A stretch of DNA of 64,000 bases from Streptomyces lacrimifluminis (GCF_014646095.1 NZ_BMMU01000035.1:1-64000), one strand, 5' to 3'; shown: positions 16,520 to 24,837, counted from the first letter of the stretch. Numbers and translations: made by a program. The notes: generated from the sequence alone by a model not told the origin.

Positions 16520-19471
16520 TCACCATCCGTGGGTGAGTGCGTCGTCGAGGGCGTCGACGAAGACGTCGGCGCTCGTCGTGGTCAGGCACAGCGGCGGCTT
16601 GATCTTCAGGACGCACATCCGGTCCGAAGTCGGCTGCATCAGCACGCCCAGTTCCCGTAGCCGCTCGCAGATGGCGGCTGTCTCCTCGGTCGCCGGTTCC
16701 CGTGTCTCGTGGTCTCTGACGAACTCGACGCCCAGATACAGGCCACTGCCGTGGACGGCGCCGATCAGCGGGTGCTTGTCGGCGAGTCGCAGCAGCCGCG
16801 TTCGCAGGTGTGCGCCGACCGTGCGGGCGTTGTCCTGGAGCCCTTCGTCGCGGAGCACGTCGAGCACGGTCAGTCCGACCACCGAACTGACCGGACTGCC
16901 ACCGGCCGATGAGAAGAAGTAGCCCTGCGAACGGTAGGCGTCGGCGATCTCGCGTCGGGTGATCACCGCCCCCAGGGGGTGGCCGTTGCCCATCGCCTTG
17001 GCAACAGCGACGATGTCCGGTTCGACGCCCTGCTGCTCGAAGCCCCAGAAATGAGAGCCCAGCCGACCGTAGCCGACCTGCACCTCATCGGCGATGCAGA
17101 GACCGCCGGATTCCCGGGTGGCGGCGTAGACCTGCTCAAGATAGCCGTCGGGCAGAGCCATTCCGCCGGCGTTGCCGTAGTAGGGCTCGCACACGAACGC
17201 CGCCGGCGGGCGTCCGGACCTGACCAGGTCTGCGATCACGGCCACGGCCTCGGGGCCGTAGAGGTGCGAATCCGGGCCGCGGTGCCGGCCGCGGTAGCTG
17301 TTCGGGGTGGGGACTGTGTGCACCCACGCGGGGCGGGTGGCCAAGGCGTTCGGGTTGTCGGCCGTCGAGGTGGAGATGGCGTCGCCGGCGTAGGTCCAGC
17401 CGTGGTACGCCTCCTCCACCGCGACGACATCGCGCCTCCCGGTAGCGGCCCAGGCCAGCCGCAGTGCCAGATCCACGGCCTCGGAGCCGCTGTTGACGAG
17501 GAAAACGGTGTCGAGTCCGTCCGGCAGGAGCGCGCTCAGCCGCTCCGACAGCTCCACCACCGAGGCGTAGTGGAAACGGGAGTTGGTGTTGAGCCGCTGC
17601 CACTGCCGGTGCACTGCTTCAGCCAGTCGCGGGTGGCCGTGGCCCAGGACGGTCACGTTGTTGAGCATGTCCAGGTAGCCGCGGCCGCGGGTGTCCACCA
17701 GATGGTGCTGCCAGCCTCGCTCGATCTGCGGAGGCGTTTGGAAGTAGTGCTCCTGCACGGTGGCGAAAGACATCACTCGACGCTCCAGCAGGACGCTCTC
17801 CGGCTCCGTGGGCGTGTCCGCCACGGGGCGGTCCGCCCGGGGGAGGATCAGGCCGGTGGGATCAGGGCACATCGATAGCCAGCCCGCGTCCAGCCCTGGC
17901 CGGGTGAAGCGTGGCGCAATTCCCGTGCTCAGCCGGGACAGTTGCACATCCAACCGATACCGGCTGCCCTGTGCGGCGACGGTGCCCAACTGCTGACCGG
18001 ATACGGCCTCTCCCCCGTCGATGACCGCGACAGCCGGGCTGATGCCGTCGAGCACCAGGTGCAGCCCCCCGGCGGTCAGGGTCACTCCGTGCTCGGCGTG
18101 CCGGGTGACCGTTCCCACCCACGGCGCGTGGACCGCCAGCGGGCTGGTGAGGTGCACCTCCACGCCGAGCGCGAGCGTGGCGCTCTCCTCCGTGTTGTCG
18201 ACCTGTGTGCGGGTGAGACGGCACTCTCCGTGCCGGGTCAGCACTGCCGTGCCGCCCGAGGCGAGTGCCCGTGCGACCACAGCGGCCTCCGCGTCGGGAT
18301 CGAGCCAGCCGCCGCCGTGCAGCGCGTCGCTGGTAACCGACAGGTCGAGCACCGTTGCTTCGGAGGGAAGTTCGGAGAGAAGAGGATGGCTCGAGGTCGG
18401 TGGATCGCTGTGCGGGGCGGGTTCGCCGATCACCTGCCGGAAGTGGGCCGCCATCACCTCGGCCGGTACCGAGGCACCGGCCTCGAACATGGCCCACTCA
18501 CGGTCAAGGGCCGCCGCAGCGTAGCCGTTGCCGGGGTCCTGCAGTGCTGCGTGCTGCCCGCATACCACCAGCACGCAGCCGCGCAGCACGACAAGGGGCC
18601 ACAGCACGTCCAGCTCGTCTCCGACGAGCGGCCGTACGGCGTGGAACGCGCGGACCGCGGGCAGCACCGAAGCCGGTGTGGCTCCGTGATGATGCAGGAC
18701 GGAAGTGCAGGCGACCGCCAGCTCGGCCACCGCCCAGCTGTGTGTGAGATCTCCGAAGTCGATCAGCCCGACCGGTATGGGGCGGCCGTCCGGCTCCGTC
18801 CAGCACACCACGTTGTTGTCGGCCACATCGCCGTGAATGACCTGTATCGGAAGCCGCGCGGCGCGCCGCTCCACCAGTTGTTGTGCCGCGCGGGCGGCTC
18901 GCAGCACATGCTCGGCCCTTCGCCGGTCGACCATGTGCGGGGCCAGGGCCTCGACGACTTCGAGGGCGTTGCGCAGGTCCCACAGCATCGGCCGGTCCGG
19001 AGTCGGTATGTCGAGGCCTTCCAGGGCCGCGGTGATGCGTCCGGCCAGCTCGCCCAGCCGCGCCACAACCCGCGGAGCCAGATAGCGGCTGTCCATGATG
19101 GGGTCACCGGGAACATAGTCGAGCAATTGGCAGTCGTAGTCCTGGCCGGCCACGGAGACGGTCTGGATGTGCTCCCCGTCGACTCCGACCCGGACCCGCG
19201 GTAGCCGCAGTTCCGGCAGCGCCCGGGCGAGGCGCTCGGTGGCCTCGGACTGCGCCCTCAGTACCGCGCGGTCGATGGCCGGGTTGAAGACCTTGAAGAC
19301 GTACCCGTGCTCATCCAGACCGGTGCGCACCCGGAAGTTGCGGTCGTGGTTGCTGCCCAGTTCCTCGAGTGTTCCCTCGATGCCGAATCGCTCCGCGAGG
19401 AGGGCTGCGGCCCTCTCCTCCTCGATTGCGACCATCGGCGCCACCAGCCACTCGGCAGAGGAGATGCCCAT
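16520..19471 (-). CDS. Kinase / M23-like / class III aminotransferase fusion
   Basis: A 983-residue multidomain protein. Residues about 1-330 are an aminoglycoside-phosphotransferase/choline-kinase fold with the catalytic loop HGDVADNN (213-220) and the metal motif DFG (238-240). Residues about 400-540 resemble the M23 peptidase/lipoyl-like barrel (HAPWVGTVTRHAEHG). Residues about 560-983 are a fold-type I class III aminotransferase with ADEVQVGYGRLG and the PLP lysine Lys825 in AVAKAMGNGHPLG. The same domain order is known in bacterial proteins related to human hydroxylysine kinase plus the AGXT2L phospholyases, so a phosphorylate-then-eliminate reaction on an amino alcohol is plausible. The ATG at 19471 has GGAGA upstream. 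An Lrp/AsnC regulator lies upstream on the same strand. Confidence 0.9.
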   Translation of the reverse strand: MGISSAEWLVAPMVAIEEERAAALLAERFGIEGTLEELGSNHDRNFRVRTGLDEHGYVFKVFNPAIDRAVLRAQSEATERLARALPELRLPRVRVGVDGEHIQTVSVAGQDYDCQLLDYVPGDPIMDSRYLAPRVVARLGELAGRITAALEGLDIPTPDRPMLWDLRNALEVVEALAPHMVDRRRAEHVLRAARAAQQLVERRAARLPIQVIHGDVADNNVVCWTEPDGRPIPVGLIDFGDLTHSWAVAELAVACTSVLHHHGATPASVLPAVRAFHAVRPLVGDELDVLWPLVVLRGCVLVVCGQHAALQDPGNGYAAAALDREWAMFEAGASVPAEVMAAHFRQVIGEPAPHSDPPTSSHPLLSELPSEATVLDLSVTSDALHGGGWLDPDAEAAVVARALASGGTAVLTRHGECRLTRTQVDNTEESATLALGVEVHLTSPLAVHAPWVGTVTRHAEHGVTLTAGGLHLVLDGISPAVAVIDGGEAVSGQQLGTVAAQGSRYRLDVQLSRLSTGIAPRFTRPGLDAGWLSMCPDPTGLILPRADRPVADTPTEPESVLLERRVMSFATVQEHYFQTPPQIERGWQHHLVDTRGRGYLDMLNNVTVLGHGHPRLAEAVHRQWQRLNTNSRFHYASVVELSERLSALLPDGLDTVFLVNSGSEAVDLALRLAWAATGRRDVVAVEEAYHGWTYAGDAISTSTADNPNALATRPAWVHTVPTPNSYRGRHRGPDSHLYGPEAVAVIADLVRSGRPPAAFVCEPYYGNAGGMALPDGYLEQVYAATRESGGLCIADEVQVGYGRLGSHFWGFEQQGVEPDIVAVAKAMGNGHPLGAVITRREIADAYRSQGYFFSSAGGSPVSSVVGLTVLDVLRDEGLQDNARTVGAHLRTRLLRLADKHPLIGAVHGSGLYLGVEFVRDHETREPATEETAAICERLRELGVLMQPTSDRMCVLKIKPPLCLTTTSADVFVDALDDALTHGW

Positions 19472-19789
19472 CGAATTCTCCGTTCATCAGTTGGTTGACC
19501 CGCGACAACCCGGTCATTGCGGATCGGCGAGCGTGATCAGACAGAGGTGACGCAGGGCGGCGTGCCACGCCATCGCGCGGATCACTGAAGTGGGCGCAAA
19601 AAACCTAGAGTTGGAGGTCCGCAGTGGCGTCGAGGGTTTTCCTCGCCGCTCAGTCCGCCGCCACGGAGTCCACGGACTCGGCGAGACCGCGGCGGTCGAT
19701 CTCCTGGTGCCCATCGGAGTTCGGCGGCCCGGTACGGTTTGGCGGCGTCGTGAAAGGCTGCGCCGCATGGCCGCCAGTTGGGGCGCTGC

Positions 19790-20230
19790 TCAGCCGACGT
19801 TCCAGAAGAACCGGTGCGTGTGAATCCCGAAGTAGGGGAAGCTCTCAATCTTTGTCACGCCCTCGATGGGACGCACGACGTCGTTGACGAAGTCCAGCAG
19901 GTCACGCGGACGGCGACAGACGGCCTCGGCGAACAAGTCGAAGGTACCGGCGGTCAGGACGGCGTAGACGACCTCGTCGTGGCGTGAGAGTTCGTCGGCC
20001 ACCGCTCTCGGATCGCCGTCGACTCGGAGTCCGAGCAGGGCCATGGCCTGCCCGCCCATCGCCATCGGGTCGGTGACACCGACGACCTGCACCGCATTGG
20101 TGTCGATCAGCCGCTGCAGCCGCTGCCGGGCGGCCGACGCCGACAGGCCGACCTTCGGGCCGAGATCGGCGTAGGGGATACGACCGTCGGCCTGCAGCTC
20201 GCACAGGATGGCCCGATCGATGTCGTCCAT
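19790..20230 (-). CDS. Lrp/AsnC-family regulator
   Basis: A 146-residue feast/famine regulator. The N-terminal helix-turn-helix (IDRAILCELQADGRIPYADLGPKVGLSASAARQRLQRL) is followed by a RAM/AsnC ligand domain with GTFDLFAEAVCRRPRDLLDFVND. GGAGGT stands seven bases before the ATG. The kinase-aminotransferase fusion follows 318 bp downstream in the same direction, so control of that amino-compound gene is likely. The 318-bp gap (19472-19789) holds no supported gene and is long enough for a separate promoter. Confidence 0.92.
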   Translation of the reverse strand: MDDIDRAILCELQADGRIPYADLGPKVGLSASAARQRLQRLIDTNAVQVVGVTDPMAMGGQAMALLGLRVDGDPRAVADELSRHDEVVYAVLTAGTFDLFAEAVCRRPRDLLDFVNDVVRPIEGVTKIESFPYFGIHTHRFFWNVG

Positions 20231-20843
20231 AAGGACACCTCCTAGGTGCTCGATCAGCTAAGCATGCAATCGATTCACGCGCAATACACGCACAGGACCA
20301 TCGATTCCTCTACCGCTAAAGTCGAATCAATCGTTCGGATCTTGGAAGCCATATGGCACCGGACATGGAACCTGCCTCGCCGGCAGCCCGCCGAAGCCCC
20401 GGCCAGGAGGCGCTGCCAAGACCCGGTGATCGACTGGCCACTCACGCTCGGCGCACGACCTGGCGGCTCCGGGCGGGATCGTCATGTCCCCACACGTTCC
20501 GGCCCCGCAGTTGACGAGGAAGCAGACCGCTTCGAAGACGGGCAGCCCTGCACGCCGAGCGAGCCGGGCTGCCGGATGTTCTGGATCGACAAGGGCCGCG
20601 CGATGGCCGGGCGGCAGGTGCCCTGGCAGCGCGTTCCTTCTCCCGCCGACGAGGCTCTCGTCGACGCTCCGACGGGCCTGAACGTGCGGCTCGGCGCTGG
20701 GGTACGACACCGCTCGGAGGGTCGCCGCAGGGCGGGCGTTCCCACGCCGCTTCAAGCCGGGCGTCTTCCTTACACCCTGCTGGCCACTTGGCCCCAAGGG
20801 CTCGTCTCGGCCTCGGAGAAAGCCCCGAGAAGCTGCACGAGGC
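20231..20843. other. Intergenic region upstream of the Lrp gene
   Basis: About 610 bp without a supported gene. The part next to the Lrp start carries ATCGATT-type elements at 20268-20275 (AATCGATT) and 20300-20306 (ATCGATT), with a related AATCAATCG near 20325. They are about 31 bp apart, roughly three helical turns, which would suit Lrp-type binding. Longer open frames on both strands here have no recognisable domains and look like high-GC artefacts or decayed sequence. Confidence 0.35.
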
Positions 20844-21614
20844 TCACGGTCGCGGCCACGTCTCTGGAAGACCGTGCCCGCCATCGGCCACGAGAGCCGA
20901 TCCGGTGACGAACGACGCCGATTCGTGCGCCAGAAACATGACGCAAGCCGTGATCTCGTCCGGTGTGGCACTGCGTCCGATGGGGCCCGCCGCGGCGGCC
21001 GCTGCCTCGAACTCCAGCTGGGAGCCGGTCGCGACATAGCCGGGGGCCACGACGTTCACGGTGACGCCGTACGACACCACCTCAAGGGCGAGCGCCCGGG
21101 ACAGCCCCAGCAGCCCCGCCTTCGCGGCCGTGTACGTGGCCTGCCCCGGCATCGCGCTAACCGTGCTGCTGGTAGAGCCGACCGAGACGATACGGCCGTA
21201 CTGGGCAGCCCGCATGATCGGCACCACGGCCCTGCACATCAGGAAAGCGGTGGTCAGGTTGCGGGACAGCGCCGTTTCCCAGTCGGCCAGAGACAGATCG
21301 GCGACGTCGTCGTCTGCGTCCCAGCCCGATGCCACGGACGTCATGCCGGCGTTGTTCACCAGCACGTCGACGCGGCCCCAGTGGTCCATCGCGGCCTGCA
21401 CCAGGACGTCCGAGGCCCCGTCGATGGTGAGGTCGGCGATCACACCGACGGCGGCGGGCCCCAGCTCCGCCGCTCGCTGGTGCACCCTCTCGGACGTCGC
21501 GCCCAACACGACGCGCGCACCCTCCGCGGCCAGCCCCCTGGTGACCGCGACACCGATTCCGTCAGAGGCACCGGCCCCGGTCACAATGGCCACTCGATCC
21601 GCGAAACGTGCCAT
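20844..21614 (-). CDS. Short-chain dehydrogenase/reductase
   Basis: A 256-residue classical SDR. It has the cofactor motif TGAGASDGIG (10-19), the DLT segment, NNAG near residue 88, the active-site Ser in IVSVGSTSS and YTAAK (Tyr and Lys at about 152-156), and a C-terminal GSALVADGGHGLPE. The full family length is present. The ATG at 21614 has AAAGG upstream. The nearest neighbours are two broken genes, so the pathway is not evident; the family reduces or oxidises alcohol/ketone pairs with NAD(P)H. Confidence 0.9.
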   Translation of the reverse strand: MARFADRVAIVTGAGASDGIGVAVTRGLAAEGARVVLGATSERVHQRAAELGPAAVGVIADLTIDGASDVLVQAAMDHWGRVDVLVNNAGMTSVASGWDADDDVADLSLADWETALSRNLTTAFLMCRAVVPIMRAAQYGRIVSVGSTSSTVSAMPGQATYTAAKAGLLGLSRALALEVVSYGVTVNVVAPGYVATGSQLEFEAAAAAAGPIGRSATPDEITACVMFLAHESASFVTGSALVADGGHGLPETWPRP

Positions 21615-21857
21615 GAAAGACAGCCTTTACGGAGGAGGCCACCGCGCAGTTGGCAGTGGAGGCTTGGCGGACGGTTCAGCTCGTCTTCGGTGACGAGCGC
21701 GCGATAGTCGGGGATCTTGGCACCGCTCGCTGAACTTCGTCCAGCATGGGGCAGTAGACCTCACGGCCGGCCAGTACCCCGCCGACGGCTGCACACCGAC
21801 ATCCTTGTCCGTCGGTCTTCGCGACCGTCCGTCTCCACAGGGGAGGTCACCTCTCGG

Positions 21858-22386
21858 TCACGGGCCCAGGAAGCGGAGCGCGTGGAGTCCGAGGACGCCG
21901 GCAATCTGCCGCCCGCTGAGGATGTTGCGATCGGCGGCCTCGGAGACGGTCGCGAGAGCGGTTTCCAAGGGCGCGCGCAGGAAGGGGTGATCCGTGCCGA
22001 GCATGAGGTGTCCGGCGCCCAGACGCTCGGCCACCAGCCGCAGGTGCTCGGAGTGTGTCGGCCCACAACGAGCCGACGAGGCGGTCGAGTCGGGCCGTGC
22101 GCTCCGGGTCGGGTCCGCCGCGCACGATGGTGTCGCCGTATGCGGTGCGGGGGTACGTCCACGGGAAGGCGCCGCAGCCATGGGCCAGGGCCACGCGCAG
22201 ACCGGCGAAGTCGTCGAGCACACCTCCGAAGACCAGTGCGGTGGCCGCAAGAGCGGTGTCCGTCAGCATGCCCACACCGAAGGCGTACGTCGGCTCGGCA
22301 CGCCGTATCGCGTGCGGACCGTCCGTGGGGTGGACGAAGAGCGGCATGCCTGCCTCCTCGGCCGCCGCGAGGAACGGCCGCAGCGC
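21858..22386 (-). pseudogene. Amidohydrolase (ACMSD-like) fragment, truncated and frameshifted
   Basis: Minus-strand frames carry LRPFLAAAEEAGMPLFVHPTDGPHA, then VALAHGCGAFPWTYPRTAYGD, and after a frame change near 22055-22065 HSEHLRLVAERLGAGHLMLGTDHPF followed by ILSGRQIAGVLGLHALRFLGP and a stop. This is the C-terminal two thirds of an amidohydrolase_2 (ACMSD-type) protein with its metal-site His and Asp. The N-terminal part is missing: the sequence breaks at about 22386, where a plus-strand oxidoreductase fragment begins. The gene cannot make a functional protein as it stands. Confidence 0.75.
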
Positions 22387-22907
22387 TGCCCGTGGCCGTC
22401 GAGACCTCCGACCGTGCGTTGGTCGAGCTCGCGGTGGGCCCGGGCGAGACGCTGCTGATGCACGGAGCGGCAAGTGTGGTCGGCTCCGTCGGCGTCCAGC
22501 TCGCCGTGGCTCGCGGTGCCACCGTTATCGGTACGGCGTCCGAGGCCAACCACGACTACCTGCACTCTCTCGGCGCGATCCCCGTGGTGTACGGCGACGG
22601 CCTCGCCGACCGTGTCCGCGCCGTCGCCCCGCAGGGCATCGACGCACTGGATGTCTCCGTCCAGCTGTGCGGCGGCACCACCGACCGCATCGTCACCATC
22701 TCCGACCCTCGGGCCTTTGAGCTGGGCATCACCTTCTCCGGCGACAGCCGACGGTTCGGGCCGGAGCTCACCGAGTACGCCCGCCTCGCCGCCGACGGAC
22801 GCCTGAGCGTGCGCGTCGACCGGAACTTTCCGCTCGCCGACGCCGCCAAGGCGCACGAGCTGAGCGAGACCGGCCGTGCGCGCGGCAAGGTGCTCCTGCG
22901 CCCCTAG
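22380..22907 (+). pseudogene. Quinone oxidoreductase/zinc-type ADH, C-terminal fragment
   Basis: About 175 codons from AALPVAVETSDRAL to KVLLRP and a stop. LMHGAASVVGSVGVQLAVARGATVIGTAS is the NAD(P)-binding Rossmann core of the quinone-reductase (MDR) family, and FPLADAAKAHELSETGRARGKVLLRP is its typical C-terminus. The N-terminal GroES-like domain is absent: upstream codons in this frame are the reverse of the amidohydrolase fragment. It is a head-to-head junction of two 5'-truncated genes. Bases 22908-23191 contain no supported gene. Confidence 0.75.
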
Positions 22908-23191
22908 GACCTGTGACCGTGAAGGTTCACCGTGTCGCGATGGCCGGCACGGAGCCTCGACGCGTTGGTCGGACCATCGAGGTACGTGCGGTAGGAGCCG
23001 TGGCCCGCCGCCTTGCGATGCACCGTACGGGCCGCCGGCCGGGCAGCCTCCTTACGGTTGGTGACCTTCGCGCCCCGGTCCGGGCTCACACCCGCCGCCC
23101 CGCCCTCTGAGGCGGAAAGGACGGGGGCGGAAAAGACGGGGCAGGCGTTTAATCGGATGTGCGTGCGGCGCGGGGTTGTTAGGTTCGCCGT

Positions 23192-23923
23192 GTGCCGAAG
23201 CTGAATCAGATCATCGCAGTCGAAAAGGGCGTCAAGTCCAAGGCTCTCCAGGAGCTCACCCAGGCTCACCAGGACGTGCAGAAGCCCGCCCTGCTGGCCG
23301 GCATCTCCCGGACCTACCAGCCCAAGGACGAGGAGGGCGAGCAGCTGCCGCCCGAGTCCACGCGAGTGCAGATCAAGGCCGAGGATGCTCTGCGGGCGAC
23401 CGCCGGGACGCTGACGCGGCTCTTCGACGTGACCGCGACGAAGGACTGGGCGAACCGGTCCGCGGTCGCGGACGTGGTGGCCGACGGTACGGTGCTGTTG
23501 CCCCAGGTGCCCGTCCCCTACCTGTTGTTCCTGGAGAAGCAACTCACCGACCTGCACACCTTTGTGCGCAAGTTGCCAGTGCTCGACGCCTCCGAGTCCT
23601 GGAACCTGGACCCCTCGACGGACTCGTGGAAGACGGACCCGGTGCGGACCATCCGCACGAAGAAGGTTCCGCGCAACCACGTGAAGGCCGAGGCCACGGA
23701 GAAGCACCCGGCGCAAGTCGAGGTGTACTACGAGGACGTCCCGGTCGGTTACTGGACCACGGTGAAGTTCTCCGGCGCGCTGCCCGCCCGGCGGGTCAAC
23801 GAGCTCCTCGACCGCGTCGAGAAGCTCCAGCAGTCCGTCAAGTTCGCCCGCGAGGAGGCGAACAACACCGAGGTCACCGACCAGCGGGTCGGCGACGCGG
23901 TATTCGGCTACCTGTTCCGGTAG
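23192..23923 (+). CDS. Conserved hypothetical protein upstream of the permuted tRNA genes
   Basis: A 243-residue soluble protein from a GTG at 23192. It has no signal peptide or membrane segment. It is rich in Lys and Glu, begins MPKLNQIIAVEKGVKSKALQ, and ends with a helical segment (RVNELLDRVEKLQQSVKFAREEANNTEVTDQRVGDAVFGYLFR). It looks like a conserved Streptomyces protein, but I recognise no catalytic motif and assign no function. Codon use is typical of the host. A hairpin follows 11 bases after the stop, and two permuted tRNA candidates follow within 80-230 bp in the same direction. That proximity makes an RNA-related role possible but unproven. Confidence 0.85.
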   Translation: MPKLNQIIAVEKGVKSKALQELTQAHQDVQKPALLAGISRTYQPKDEEGEQLPPESTRVQIKAEDALRATAGTLTRLFDVTATKDWANRSAVADVVADGTVLLPQVPVPYLLFLEKQLTDLHTFVRKLPVLDASESWNLDPSTDSWKTDPVRTIRTKKVPRNHVKAEATEKHPAQVEVYYEDVPVGYWTTVKFSGALPARRVNELLDRVEKLQQSVKFAREEANNTEVTDQRVGDAVFGYLFR

Positions 23924-23934
23924 CCTCCACACAC

Positions 23935-23957
23935 GCCCTCCGTCGCGAGCGGAGGGT
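23935..23957 (+). terminator. Hairpin after the hypothetical gene
   Basis: An 8-bp stem GCCCTCCG / CGGAGGGT (one G-U) with a 7-nt loop. It starts 11 bases after the stop. Its right arm is the only sequence that could serve as a 5' acceptor strand for a linear reading of the following tRNA, so it bears on that interpretation. It could also be a processing hairpin. Confidence 0.55.
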
Positions 23958-23999
23958 GCGCGATGAGCGCAAGCTGAAACTGATGTTGAAGCTGATGAA

Positions 24000-24083
24000 G
24001 GGGTGTCAGTTGGGGGTTCGAATCCCTCTCCCCGCACCACGTGCGGGGGTGGCCCAAGCCTGGCAGAGGCGGCCCCGTGAAAC
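24000..24083 (+). tRNA. Candidate circularly permuted tRNA gene 1 (anticodon GAA by model)
   Basis: The 3' half comes first. The anticodon 3' strand GGGGT (24000-24004) is followed by a 7-nt variable loop, a T-arm (GGGGG, loop TTCGAAT, CCCTC; 24012-24028), the acceptor 3' strand TCCCCGC (24029-24035), discriminator A and an encoded CCA (24037-24039). After a 3-nt linker the 5' half follows: acceptor 5' strand GCGGGGG (24043-24049), D-arm with 3-bp stem GCC/GGC and a GG-containing loop (24052-24070), anticodon 5' strand GCCCC (24072-24076) and loop GTGAAAC with U33. Acceptor pairing is 7/7, anticodon stem 5/5, T stem 5/5, each with one G-U. Joining at the usual 37/38 position gives anticodon GAA (Phe). 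No linear reading gives a tRNA. Confidence 0.75.
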
Positions 24084-24149
24084 TCAGATTCTCGCTCCAG
24101 TCTCAGTATTCGCCGCCGAACACCGGATCGACCGAGCGTGGGCGAACAT

Positions 24150-24226
24150 CGACGGATGGGGGTTCAAGTCCCCTCGGCGCCTCTCTCGTGGCGCTGTAGT
24201 TCAAAGGCAGAACACGTCGATCTCAA
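24150..24226 (+). tRNA. Candidate circularly permuted tRNA gene 2 (anticodon CTC by model)
   Basis: The layout is the same as in gene 1. Anticodon 3' strand CGACG (24150-24154), 3-nt variable loop, T-arm (GGGGG, TTCAAGT, CCCCT; 24158-24174), acceptor 3' strand CGGCGCC (24175-24181), discriminator T, no CCA. After an 8-nt linker: acceptor 5' strand GGCGCTG (24190-24196), T8 A9, D-arm GTTC/GAAC with loop AAAGGCA (24199-24213), anticodon 5' strand CGTCG (24215-24219) and loop ATCTCAA with U33. Acceptor 7/7 (one G-U), D 4/4, anticodon 5/5 and T 5/5 (one G-U) pairs form. The anticodon would be CTC. The D-arm and U73 resemble bacterial tRNA-Gly, so the identity is uncertain. Confidence 0.72.
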
Positions 24227-24278
24227 CATGACCCGCGGTTCTTAAACGCCGTCGGTGTGCGCAAATGGGTGGCAAGCT

Positions 24279-24311
24279 GGAGCCCGGGAGCTGGACATGC
24301 TCCCGGGCTCC
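24279..24311 (+). terminator. Strong terminator after the permuted tRNA genes
   Basis: A perfect 13-bp stem (24279-24291 with 24299-24311) closes a 7-nt loop TGGACAT. It closes the RNA locus that begins after the 243-residue gene and supports the idea that the region is transcribed as a unit. Confidence 0.75.
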
Positions 24312-24357
24312 GTCACGTTCCGGCCCGCGGCTTGTGCTGTGACCGGGAAGGTTCACC

Positions 24358-24630
24358 GGGTTGAGTGGTCAGACCGCGGTGGACAGGGGCCTGTCGCCCC
24401 AGCGGATGCCTCGTTCGCTGCGGATGCGGGCGCGTTCGCAGTCGTTGGGCCGCGAGGACGTCGGGGTGACGGTGTGCTTGCCGAGTACCTCCTCCATGCT
24501 GGTCAGACCCCCCATGTCGTTTGGTGTCAAGCGGGATGGGGATGTCGAGAGCTTCCAGAACAGCCCGCATCACGTCACGCACGGCGCTTGAGGGAACAGC
24601 CCCTTCGGGGGTGTTGTAGGAACCCTCCAT
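24358..24630 (-). pseudogene. Degraded small conserved-protein gene
   Basis: One minus-strand frame starts MEGSYNTPEGAVPSSAVRDVMRAVLEALDIP. A different frame near the end reads MEEVLGKHTVTPTSSRPNDCERARI and ends RGIRWGDRPLSTAV with a stop at about 24370. Both strings look like natural protein, but no single frame joins them. I read this as a small Streptomyces gene with an internal deletion or frameshift; no function is assigned. Confidence 0.35.
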
Positions 24631-24837
24631 ACTGATCCACTGGCCCTTTCGTCTCACACATGTCTCTCACCGAATCGGCGGTGAGATGCGGACTTTGGGC
24701 CTCTGACCCGGTCTTCCATGCTCTCTGTTGACCCTACGTACCGAGGTGGGCGTGTTACATACCCCACACGTCGAAGCACCTCTCTTGTACGAACTCTCCT
24801 TTCCCTCAGCCCGTCGGATACGTCAGGATCGGCTCCC

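Noticed and set aside
20246..20908. A 220-codon plus-strand frame upstream of the SDR
   Set aside because: No recognisable domain, composition like a high-GC random frame, and it overlaps the SDR gene in antisense.
23949..24039. A linear tRNA-like reading with 5' acceptor strand GCGGAGG and 3' strand TCCCCGC
   Set aside because: One mismatch in the acceptor, about 40 nt in place of the anticodon arm and variable loop, and the 5' strand is already the right arm of an 8-bp hairpin. The permuted reading pairs every stem.
24041..24186. A second linear tRNA with D-arm at 24052-24070 and T-arm at 24158-24174
   Set aside because: The 5' and 3' acceptor strands do not pair with each other, while each pairs fully with its neighbour in the permuted arrangement. 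The region between the arms is far too long.
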